DNA of 64,000 bases from Mesorhabditis belari (lineage: Eukaryota > Nematoda > Chromadorea > Rhabditida > Rhabditidae): NCBI GenBank assembly GCA_958450365.1, contig CAUEEP010000855.1, positions 94,004-158,003 on the forward strand. Direction: 5' to 3'. Both the position numbers and the translations under genes were made by a program. Within the stretch, counting starts at the first letter, position 1. Each line of letters begins with the position of its first letter. Below the pieces are notes generated by a model. That model ran no database searches. It was not told the origin of the DNA and was given only the letters and a program-made list of their open reading frames with translations. Positions 21,744-32,715 of the stretch are shown here, in pieces.

Positions 21744-24056
21744 CTAATGGCCCTTGTTGCGCTTCGAGGGTCGAGCGACATTTTGATTTTCTTCGTCGTC
21801 ATCTTGTCTCTGTAAATTAGATTTCAAATCTAGATTTAGACTCAAATTTAACTTTACACGCAAATTTATCTTTAAACTAAATTTAGAAAAGTTAAATCGA
21901 ACTGAGAGTCCTTCTCGACAGGCGGCACAAAGAAATTTTCCATCCCGTCCTCGAGCTTTTGCTGGACCAGCTAGATGGTGCAATGTACTATCAAAACATT
22001 TCCTGAAATGAAAGTAATTTATTGGGATTGACTTCTAAGTAAAAAACTTACGTATGCCACCATTTTCGACATCCGTCTTGGCACTGCAAACACCCCTTTC
22101 CAGACATTGTTTTGTAGCATTTAGGACAATCGTTCTCATCATTTTTCTCTTTTTGATTATCTATAAAATTAAAAGAACTTATTAAGTCGAAACTTTAATA
22201 CTTTTAAAATTTGAAAATAATGGAACAATTCTATAAAATCTCTTATGGGCAAAATACAATAGTAATTTGACGTACCTTGATTTTCTTCATTCAATCCAAT
22301 TTCGTGAGCACGGGCTTGAGGCGTTGATGTATCAATGAAGTCGATCAGCATGTAGTCCTCATTACTATTGTCTTCATTTTGATAAATTCTCTAAAAAATT
22401 GAATAATTAAATCTAAGAATAATTATATAGAAAACTTTAAATAGTAGTAAAGTTACCTTATTTGACGGGCCTGGTTGATCGGCATCGGAAATAAACTGAT
22501 CTTCCGTGATATCATTGAAGCTATCTCGAAACAGATCACCGTGACGGCGCTTTTGACAATTAACGGCAGCAATGGTGGATTTTGCGGGGGTGTTCTGTAC
22601 CATAGCAGTGGAATCAATCACTAAAACTATAGATTAAATAGAATAACTAGATTATATTGGACTAGAAAATAGAAATTAAGTAGAAAATATAATTTTAAAG
22701 TAAACATACAACCATAGCCGCAAAGCGATAAAGATGTAGTTGAAACGGGTGAAGTGATGGAAGAAATCGTTTCATTTAATTCTTCATCTAAAGATTCAAA
22801 GATTAGTGCTTTTGTTACATTATTTATTTATAAAAAATGATATCTTATAAATTCTATTTTTTTTAAATACAAAGCAAGTCGAGTTGACAAAATTTAGGAA
22901 TTAATAAAATAGAAAAAACCCACGCAAAGTTGAAGATTGAAGTGAAGCATCAAAAGAAGCGTCAGAAGTAATGGAAGCTGTTGAAGAAGAAGATGACGAA
23001 ACAATTGTACTTGAACGTAAGAAAGATGATGCCACGTCGTCGTCTTGCGGAGCTTCCAAGAGCTTGTCGAGTACATCAAAAATGTACTGTTTGATCGGCA
23101 TCACTGGCACAACCACGCCTGCGTCAATTTGAAGCGCCACGTCATCAATGCTAGCCTGGAGTTCACAAAATGCAGCGAAATCCATTGCTGAAATCTCAAG
23201 ATATTAATAAAAACAAATCAACTGACTTACCGTGACAATCGGAAGCAGTTATTGGTTTCTTACCAGCACCCAAAGGTCTGCCATATTTTTGACAAGCTAC
23301 CATCACTTGATCAGCGATTCTCATGCCTTTGATCCATCCGTATAATTTTAGACCATAATTTCCTTGTTGGACTAAAGTTTCAATTCGAAAGATTAAGAAA
23401 ATAAGCCATAAAAGATTCTTTCGAATCTGACAATACGTTTTACAGTATATTCAAAACTTTCTTAGAAAAAATAATGCTCGTGGGGAGGATCTAATGCATT
23501 AAAAGTACTAAAATACAAAACCAACCATGACGTCCATAGATTTTCATCTCTTTGGTCACTCCCGGCTTCAACTTGTAGATTTTGCAACGATTACGGGGAT
23601 ATTCCGAAAGACGACTATCAAATTGCCAACCATCAATCTTTAATTTAAACTATATAGACATAAATGATATAAAGATTACCTCAAGAAACCACTCATTTGT
23701 GATCGTTGACCAAATATGATGCCCAAATGGTTTATCCCAAGCATCCCTTGGAAGGGGAGGGAAAACCTAAAAAAGAACTTTTTTTTCTGAACTGTTAGGA
23801 AAAAAAGCTTGGTCAGAAAAGTAAAAACCTGTAAACACATTGCCTCAGTGGGGTGATTATTCGTTATACGAATGACTTGCGGCTCGAGGCTATTCATAGG
23901 AAATTTCAAAGACTAAAAAGCGAATGATTTAAGTAAAAAACAGAAACCTACAGGTATTTCTCCTTTCTTATCGAAATCGACCAGGAGAAATTCGGCACTG
24001 CGGTACGTTAGTGAATGGCACGTCAACGGAGAAAACAGTTGTTTGTAGGAGGCCAT
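21744..24056 (-). CDS. PHD-finger protein, 504 aa, 11 exons
   Basis: Exons on the minus strand: 24056-23952, 23912-23829, 23766-23680, 23637-23526, 23371-23231, 23187-22924, 22787-22713, 22620-22457, 22390-22276, 22160-22052, 22002-21744. All ten introns are short, have GT/AG ends and keep phase; the coding sum is 1515 bases. The ATG is preceded 28 bases upstream by TATTTTCAG, fitting a trans-splice or 5' UTR acceptor, with an in-frame TAA between. Residues 394-447 form a PHD zinc finger: CPKC, GCLQCQDGC, RKWWHTKC and FLCAAC, with the tryptophan two before the histidine that is usual in histone-tail readers. The N-terminal 170 residues look folded (DAWDKPFGHHIWSTITNEW, GNYGLKLYGWIKGMR) but match no family I know. 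The middle is Ser- and acid-rich; the end is basic (PSKRNKGH). Nuclear chromatin binding is inferred from the PHD only. A transposon-derived origin is possible. Confidence 0.8.
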
Positions 24057-24339
24057 AGGAGTCAAGCGAGAAGTAAGTTATAACTGAAAATAGAAAATCT
24101 TAAAAAAACATTAGCAAAAAACGCTATAAAAGTCGATTCTAACAAGAAATCACTCGATAAGCACAAAATATGGCAGAAAAAAAGACGAATAGCTGTTGGG
24201 GAGAAGCGAAGTATAAATTAAAGGGCGAGAAATCTTCCTTTTAACCGATCAATTGACCGTAATTCATGGGGTCGCGATTTAGAATTCGAGTTTCGCTATT
24301 TGACAAACATTTCGCCCCGAAGATCTAGCTACCGAGCTC

Positions 24340-24628
24340 TTGAAAAGTCTTTTAGTACTGAAAAGGCTTTCAGTACTGAAAAGGCTTTCAGTACTGAAAA
24401 GGGTTTCAGTACTGAAACGGCTTTCAAGGCTTTCAGTACTGAAAAGGTTTTCAATACTGCCAAGGCTTTCAGGGCTTTCAGTACTGAAAAGATTTTCAGT
24501 ACTGAAAAGGTTTTCAGTACTGAAAAGGCTTTCAGTACTGAAACGGCTTTGAAGGCTTTCAGTACTGAAAAGGTTTTCAGTACTGAAACGGCTTTCAAGG
24601 CTTTCAGTACTGAAAAGGTTTTCAGTTG
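24340..24628. repeat. TTCAGTACTGAAA minisatellite, right of the PHD gene
   Basis: About 14 copies of GGCTTTCAGTACTGAAAA and variants, the same palindrome as at 21005-21420 but with the spacer in opposite orientation. It begins about 280 bases upstream of the PHD gene's start codon, so it lies in the promoter-side flank. Confidence 0.93.
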
Positions 24629-24683
24629 GTTGTTCTATAGCATGGGAGAGTAGAATTACGGTAAATAATCGAGAATTATTTTT

Positions 24684-24774
24684 ACGGATTTGGTTGGTCG
24701 ATTTCACTTTTGACCAACCAAATCCGTATTACGGATTTGGTTGGTCAAAAGTGAAATCGACCAACCAAATCCGT
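24684..24774. repeat. Perfect 44-base inverted repeat (91-base palindrome)
   Basis: Two 44-base arms, 24684-24727 and 24731-24774, are exact reverse complements around ATT. Each arm is itself a hairpin, because ACGGATTTGGTTGGTC pairs with GACCAACCAAATCCGT. This gives a cruciform with four related 16-base stems. Confidence 0.97.
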
Positions 24775-24884
24775 ATTACGATTATCGGGATCGCCATGGC
24801 GGGTATAAGGTTGCTGCAAGCTCTCTAGCCCCAAATCCCTCACGGCAAAACGTCAGCTACTTCTGTGTCCAAATCGGTTTCTCA

Positions 24885-24948
24885 GATAGAGGGAAGATAG
24901 AGATAGAGGGAAGATAGAGGGAAGATAGAGATTAAGGGAAGATAGAGA
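24885..24948. repeat. AGATAGAGGGA short tandem repeat
   Basis: Five copies of GGGAAGATAGAG variants at the edge of the satellite. The unit derives from the AGGGAAGATAGAGAAGTATG part of the neighbouring backbone. Confidence 0.85.
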
Positions 24949-25964
24949 AGTATCATAAAAAACATTTTTCTAAGCTTCATTTTTGATGGAGAATCCGAAT
25001 TTGCACTTAAAATTAGGTCTTCCCTAGAAAAAAGTACTACTTTTCATCAAATCTCATAAATTTTATAGGGGTAATTCCATGAAATCGTCCATAACTCAAG
25101 ATCTAAGGGTCGAATCAAATAGCGGTTGCGTTTATTAGAATCTACACAAAATTTGACATTAAAAATGTTTTATTTGTTTTATAGACTTACCAATAAAAAC
25201 CTAGGTAAAATTAGGGTCAAAGTCGGATAAGTGCCTACCCCCCCCTAGACATTTGTCTAGGGGGGGGTAGACAGATTTTCTAAGGGTATCCTCTCTTTTT
25301 TCGCCATATCTTCACTTGCAGTTAACCGATCAACTTGTGGTTATTCTTAAAATGCTTATGAAATTTCCTATCAGAAATTCACAATCTCCTTAGTACCTTT
25401 AAGATAAAAATATGGCGAAAATTTCGATCAAAGTTGGTCTACTTATTTGTAACGGTCGACCCATTTGAAAAGTCTATAACTGAAGATGTCAGCGTTCAAT
25501 CGACTTTTGCTAATTATCATTAGAATCTACGTTAAATTTCACCAAAGAAATATTTAATTTGTTTTATAGACTTAACAATAAAAACATAGATAAAATTAGG
25601 GTCAAAGTTGGAGCAAAGTTTGCAGTACTGCATCTTTTTAGAGGATGGTAGCATCCTCAACAATTCTACTTTTCTCTATGTTTTCATTGTTAAGTCTACA
25701 AAATAAATGATACATTTTTAAATTTAAATTTTGTGTAGAATTGAATAAAAGTAGCCCGGAGCCGATTCGGCGTTTATATCTTGAGTTTTAGACCTTTTAA
25801 GTTGATAAATCCTTTCGCATAGATAGTCGAACTTTGACTGAGATTTTCACCATGTTTTTATATTAAAGTTTACTAAGTAATTTGTGGATATCTATAACCA
25901 AATTTCATACGAAACATTTCAAAAGCAACCACAAGTTGATCGGTGAACCATAAGTTGAGATACA

Positions 25965-26345
25965 GAGAAAAAGAGAAGAGTTATCAGACTTTGCCTAACA
26001 ATTGTACAATTGTTAAGTAAAAAGAGTGCTTTTTGTTAAGTGACCCTCAATTTTTTCGACAGATTGATATTCTATCCTCAAAACTACGTCTAGAAAAGGG
26101 TTTTCAGATGTTTCGGAAAAAAAAAATTTTTTTGAGAAAAAAAAGTACAGTCTAATACCTTAGTTTTTTTTTCAATAAAAAATTTTTTTGTTTAAAATCT
26201 TTTAAAAACACTTTTCTAGACGTACTTTTGGCCGAGAAGTTCGAATCCATCGAAAAAACCGGGGCTCAGCCAACAAAAAGTACTCTTTTTCTTTAACAAT
26301 TGTGCTATTGTTCAGCGGAGGCTGATCACTCTTCTCTTTTCCTCC
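25965..26345. repeat. Long inverted repeat (fold-back) core
   Basis: The left arm runs AAAAGAGAAGAGTTATCAGA, then TTAAGTAAAAAGAGTGCTTT; the right arm returns through ACAAAAAGTACTCTTTTTC to CTGATCACTCTTCTCTTTT. About 150 bases per arm pair imperfectly. A-rich and T-rich runs occupy the centre. This is the most complete of three copies in the window. Confidence 0.8.
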
Positions 26346-26630
26346 TTATCTCCACTTCCAGTTGACCGATCAACTTGTGGTTGTTCTTAAAATGTTCCTT
26401 ATAAAATTTCCTATCAGAAATTGACAATCTCCTTAGCAACTTTACAATAAAAACATAAAGGAAATCTGGTCAAAGTTGGACTAAATTTCTACAAGGTTTA
26501 CCGTCAAGATATGGTAAAAAGCCTAAGCAAACTCTAGGTTTTAAGTGCAAATTCAGATTCTATATAAGATTTGGACCTAGAAAAAGTACTTTATAAGATA
26601 TTGAGTCAAGGTTTTCTTCCCTTTTAAGAT

Positions 26631-26702
26631 GATTTTCATACACTGTACTAGGATCATATAAAATCGCGATTTTATATGATCCTAGTACAGTGTATGAAGA
26701 TC
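26631..26702. repeat. 52-base perfect palindrome within a 72-base near-palindrome
   Basis: 26641-26692 is an exact palindrome with arms of 26 bases and no loop: CACTGTACTAGGATCATATA plus AAATCG, then its complement. Ten further bases each side pair with one mismatch. Similar copies follow at about 27036, 27413 and 27810. Confidence 0.95.
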
Positions 26703-27904
26703 ATATTAAAAGGGAAGAAAACCTTTGCTCAATATCTTATAAAGTACTTTTTCTAGGTCCAAATTTTATGTAGAATCCGAATTTGCACTTAAAACTTAGA
26801 GTTTCCTTAGGCTTTTTACCATATCTTGACCGTAAACCCAAATTCCCGTTCACAGAAATTTAGTCCAACTTTGACCGAGATTTCCTTTTAGTTTTTATTC
26901 TAAAGTTGCTAAGGAGATTGTGAGTTTCTAGTAGGAAATTTTATAAGGAACATTTTAAGTATAACCACAAGTTGATCGGTTCACTGGAAGTGAAGATATG
27001 CTGGAAAAAGCGAGGACTCAATATAATCCTCATACACTGTACTAGGATCATAAAAAAAGGCATTTTATATGATCCTAGTACAGTGTATGAAGATCATCTT
27101 AAAAGGGAAGAAAACCTTTACTCAATATCTTATAAAGTACTTTTTCTAGGTTCAAATCTTGTGTAGAATCCGAATTTGCACTTAAAACTTAGAGTTTGTT
27201 TAGGTTTTTTACCGTATCTTGACGGTAAACCTTGCAGAAACTTGGTCCAAGTTTGACCGAGATTTCCTTTATGTTTTTATTCTAAAGTTGCTAAGGAGAT
27301 TGTGAGTTTCTAGTAGGAAATTTTATAAGGAACATTTTAAGAATAACCACAAGTTGATCGGTTAACTGGAAGTGAAGATATGGTGGAAAAAGCGAGGACT
27401 CAATATGATCCTCATACATTGTACTAGGATCATAAAAAAAAGGCATTTTATATGATCCTAATACAGTGTATGAAGATCATCTTAAAAGGGAAGAAAACCT
27501 TTACTCAATATCTTATAAAGTACTTTTTCTAGGTCCAAATCTTGTGTAGAATCCAAATTTGCATTTAGAACTTAGAGTTTGTTTAGACTTTTTATCATAT
27601 CTTGACCGTAAACCTAAATTCCCGCTTACAGAAATTTAGTCCAACTTTGATCGAGATTTTCTTTATGTTTTTATCCTAAAGTCACTAGGGAGATTGTGAA
27701 TATCTAGTACCACATTTTATAAGGAATCTTTTAAGAACAACCACAAGTTGATCGGTTAACTGGAAGTGAAAATATTGTGGAAAAAGAGAGGATTCAATAT
27801 GATTCTCATACACTGTACTAGGATCATATAAAATCGCGATTTTATATGATCCTAGTTTTATATGATCCTAGTTTTATATGATCCTAGTTTTATATGATAC
27901 TTTT

Positions 27905-30738
27905 AAGCTTGCCCCCAAGATCATGCTCTTGCCCCCAAGATCATGCTCTTGCCCCCAAGATCATGATCTTGCCCCCAAGATCATGATCTTGCCCCCAAGA
28001 TCATGATCTTGCCCCCAAGATCATGATCTTGCCCCCAAGATCATGATCTTGCCCCCAAGATCATCTTGGGTACTCAAGATCATGATCTTGCCCCCAAGAT
28101 CATGATCTTGCCCCCAAGATCATGATCTTGCCCCCAAGATCATGATCTTGCCCCCAAGATCATGATCTTGCCCCCAAGATCATGATCTTGCCCCCAAGAT
28201 CATGATCTTGCCCCCAAGATCATGATCTTGTCCCCAAGATCATGATCTTGCCCCCAAGATCATGATCTTGCCCCCAAGATCATGATCTTGCCCCCAAGAT
28301 CGATCTTGGGTCCCCAAGATCATGATCTTGCCCCCAAGATCATGATCTTGCCCCCAAGATCATGATCTTGCCCCAAGATCATGATCTTGCCCCCAAGATC
28401 ATGATCTTGCCCCAAGATCATGATCTTGCCCCCAAGATCATGATCTTGCCCCCAAGATCATGATCTTGCCCCCAAGATCATGATCTTGCCCCCCAAGATC
28501 ATGATCTTGCCCCCAAGATCATGATCTTGCCCCCAAGATCATGATCTTGCCCCCAAGATCATGATCTTGCCCCAAGATCATGATCTTGCCCCCAAGATCA
28601 TGATCTTGCCCCAAGATCATGATCTTGCCCCCAAGATCATGATCTTGCCCCCAAGATCATGATCTTGCCCCCAAGATCATGATCTTGCCCCCAAGATCAT
28701 GATCTTGCCCCAAGATCATGATCTTGCCCCCAAGATCATGATCTTGCCCTCAAGATCATGATCTTGCCCCCAAGATCATGATCTTGCCCCCAAGATCATG
28801 ATCTTGCCCCCAAGATCATGATCTTGCCCCCAAGATCATGATCTTGCCCCCAAGATCATGATCTTGCCCCCAAGATCATGATCTTGCCCCCAAGATCATG
28901 ATCTTGTCCCCAAGATCATCTTGGGTACTCAAGATCATGATCTTGCCCCCCAAGATCATGATCTTGCCCCCAAGATCATCTTGGCTACCCAAGATCATGA
29001 TCTTGCCTACCCAAGATCATGATCTTGCCCCAAGATCATGATCTTGCCCCCAAGATCATGATCTTGCCCCCAAGATCATCTTGGGTACTCAAGATCATGA
29101 TCTTGCCCCCAAGATCATGATCTTGCCCCCAAGATCATGATCTTGCCCCCAAGATCATGATCTTGCCTCCAAGATCATGATCTTGCCCCCAAGATCATCT
29201 TGGGTACTCAAGATCATGATCTTGCCCCCAAGATCATGATCTTGCCCCCAAAATCATGATCTTGCCCCCAAGATCATGATCTTGCCCCCAAGATCATGAT
29301 CTTGCCCCGATGATCTTGCCCCCAAGATCATGATCTTGCCCCCAAGATCATGATCTTGCCCCCAAGATCATGATCTTTAAGATCATGATCTTGCCCCAAG
29401 ATCATGATCTTGCCCCCAAGATCATGATCTTGCCCCCAAGATCATGATCTTGCCCCCCAAGATCATGATCTTGCCCCCAAGATCATGATCTTGCCCCAAG
29501 ATCATGATCTTGCCCCCAAGATCATGATCTTGCCCCCAAGATCATGATCTTGCCCCCAAGATCATGATCTTGCCCCAAGATCATGATCTTGCCCCCAAGA
29601 TCATGATCTTGCCCCCAAGATCATGATCTTGCCCCCAAGATCATGATCTTGCCCCCAAGATCATGATCTTGCCCCCAAGATCATGATCTTGCCCCCAAGA
29701 TCATGATCTTGTCCCCAAGATCATCTTGGGTACTCAAGATCATGATCTTGCCCCCAAGATCATGATCTTGCCCCCAAGATCATCTTGGCTACCCAAGATC
29801 ATGATCTTGCCTACCCAAGATCATGATCTTGCCCCCAAGATCATGATCTTGCCCCCAAGATCATGATCTTGCCCCCAAGATCATCTTGGCTACCCAAGAT
29901 CATGATCTTGCCCCCAAGATCATGATCTTGCCCCCAAGATCATGATCTTGCCCCCAAGATCATGATCTTGCCCCCAAGATCATGATCTTGCCCCCAAGAT
30001 CATGATCTTGCCTCCAAGATCATGATCTTGCCCCCAAGATCATCTTGGGTACTCAAGATCATGATCTTGCCCCCAAGATCATGATCTTGCCCCCAAAAAT
30101 CATGATCTTGCCCCCAAGATCATGATCTTGCCCCCAAGATCATCTTGGGTACTCAAGATCATGATCTTGCCCCCAAGATCATGATCTTGCCCCCAAAATC
30201 ATGATCTTGCCCCCAAGATCATGATCTTGCCCCCAAGATCATGATCTTGCCCCCAAGATCATGATCTTGCCCCCAAGATCATGATCTTGCCCCAAGATCA
30301 TGATCTTGCCCCCAAGATCATGATCTTGTCCCCAAGATCATCTTGGGTACTCAAGATCATGATCTTGCCCCCAAGATCATGATCTTGCCCCCAAGATCAT
30401 CTTGGCTACCCAAGATCATGATCTTGCCCCCAAGATCATGATCTTGCTCCCAAGATCATGATCTTGCCCCCAAGATCATGATCTTGCCCTCAAGATCATG
30501 ATCTTGCCCCCCAAGATCATGATCTTGCCCCAAGATCATGATCTTGCCCCAAGATCATGATCTTGCCCCCAAGATCATGATCTTGCCCCCAAGATCATGA
30601 TCTTGCCCCCAAGATCATGATCTTGCCCCCAAGATCATGATCTTGCCCCCAAGATCATGATCTTGCCCCCAAGATCATGATCTTGCCCCCAAGATCATGA
30701 TCTTGCCCCCAAGATCATCTTGGCTACCCAAGATCATG
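27905..30738. repeat. CTTGCCCCCAAGATCATGAT minisatellite, about 140 copies
   Basis: A 2.8-kb array of a 20-base unit joining the palindrome CAAGATCATGATCTTG to a C4-6 run. Interspersed variants (CCAAGATCATCTTGGGTACT, CCAAGATCATCTTGGCTACC) recur at intervals, showing a higher-order structure of several hundred bases. C-run length varies from 4 to 6. The block sits in a core position: minus-strand backbone ends at about 27800, and plus-strand backbone resumes only at 32715. Confidence 0.97.
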
Positions 30739-32715
30739 AAGTTTGTAGTACTGCAAACTTTGTGGTACTGCAAACTTTGTGGTACTGCAAACTTTGTGGT
30801 ACTGCAAACTTTGTAGTACTGCAAACTTTGTAGTACTACAAACTTTTAAGTTTGCAGTACTGCAAACTTTGTAGTACTACAAACTTTTAAGTTTGCAGTA
30901 CTGCAAACTTTGTAGTACTACAAACTTTTAAGTTTGCAGTACTGCAAACTTAAAACAAACTTTTAAGTTTGCAGTACTGCAAACTTTGTGGTACTGCAAA
31001 CTTTGTGGCACTGCAAACTTTATGGGACTGCAAACTTTGCAGTACTGCAAACTTTGTAGTACTGCAAACTTTGTAGTACTGCAAACTTTGTGGTACTGCA
31101 AACTTTGTGGTACTGCAAACTTTATGGTACGCAAAGTTTGTAGTACTACAAACTTTGTGGCACTGCAAACTTTGTGGTATTGCAAACTTTGTGGTACTGC
31201 AAACTTTGTGGTACTGCAAACTTTATAGTACTGGAAAGTTTGTAGTAATGCAAACTTTGTGGTACTACAGGCTTTTAAGTTGCAGTACTGCAGACTTAAA
31301 ACAAACTTAAGTTTGCAGTACTGCAAACTCTGTGGTACTAAACTTGTGGTACTGCAAACTTTATAGTACTGGAAAGTTTGTAGTAATGCAAGCTTTTGGT
31401 ACTGCAAACTTTGTGGTACTGCAAACTTTATAGTACTACAAACTCTAAGTTGCAGTACTGCAAGCTTGTGGTACGCAAGCTTTGTAGTACTACAAGCTTT
31501 AAGTTGCAGTACTGCAAACTTTGTACTACTCAAGCTTTGTAGTACTACAAACTTTAAGTTGTAGTACTGCAAACTATGGTACTGCAAACTTGTGGTACTG
31601 CAAGCTTTGTGGTACTGCAGGCTTTGTAGTACTGCAAGCTTTGTAGTATACAATTTAAGTTTGAGTACCTGAAGCTTAATGGTACTGCAAACTTTGTGGT
31701 ACTGCAAGACATGGTACTGAAAGTTTGTAGTCACAAACGGGTACTACAAGGCTTTGTGGTACTGCAAGCTTGGTACTGCAAGCTTTGTGGTACCGCAAGC
31801 TTTGTGGTACACAAGCTTTATAGTACTGCAAACTTTGCAGTATGCAAGTTTGTAGTACTGCAAGCTTTGTAGTACTGCAAACTTTGTGGTACTGCAAACT
31901 TTGTGGACTACAGGCTTTATAGTACTGCAAAGTTTGTAGTACTACAAACTTTGTGGCACTGCAAACTTTGTGGTATTGCAAACTTTGTGGTACTGCAAAC
32001 TTTGTGGTACTGCAAACTTTATAGTACTGGAAAGTTTGTAGTAATGCAAACTTTGTGGTACTACAAACTTTTAAGTTTGCAGTACTGCAAACTTAAAACA
32101 AACTTTTAAGTTTGCAGTACTGCAAACTCTGTGGTACTGCAAACTTTGTGGTACTGCAAACTTTATAGTACTGGAAAGTTTGTAGTAATGCAAACTTTGT
32201 GGTACTGCAAACTTTGTGGTACTGCAAACTTTATAGTACTACAAACTTCTAAGTTTGCAGTACTGCAAACTTTGTGGTACTGCAAACTTTGTAGTACTAC
32301 AAACTTTTAAGTTTGCAGTACTGCAAACTTTGTACTACTGCAAACTTTGTAGTACTACAAACTTTTAAGTTTGTAGTACTGCAAACTTTGTGGTACTGCA
32401 AACTTTGTGGTACTGCAAACTTTGTGGTACTGCAAACTTTGTAGTACTGCAAACTTTGTAGTACTACAAACTTTTAAGTTTGCAGTACTGCAAACTTTGT
32501 GGTACTGCAAACTTTGTGGTACTGCAAACTTTATAGTACTGCAAAGTTTGTAGTACTACAAACTTTGTGGTACTGCAAACTTTGTGGTACTGCAAACTTT
32601 GTGGTACTGCAAACTTTGTGGTACTGCAAACTTTGTGGTACTGCAAACTTTATAGTACTACAAACTTCTAAGTTTGCAGTACTGCAAACTTTGTGGTACT
32701 GCAAACTTAAAAGTT
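30739..32715. repeat. TTTGCAGTACTGCAAACTT minisatellite, long array
   Basis: About 2 kb of GTGGTACTGCAAACTTT units with embedded palindromes AAGTTTGCAGTACTGCAAAC. Units between about 31310 and 31910 are full of single-base losses (GGTACTAAACTTGTGG and similar), unlike the clean units on either side. Long open frames rich in VLQT/YHKVCST are artefacts. Confidence 0.96.

Larger units (their letters stand above)
24950..27850. repeat. Satellite block right of the PHD gene, mixed cores and orientation
   Basis: Backbone in plus orientation to about 26600, then minus orientation, with successive cores: C-run/CTAGAC hairpin (25232-25272), a single TTTGCAGTACTGCA (25618), the long fold-back element (25965-26345) and four 52-base GATC/GTAC palindromes (26641, 27036, 27413, 27810). 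These are the same core families as left of the gene, where the main array is in minus orientation. Confidence 0.9.
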
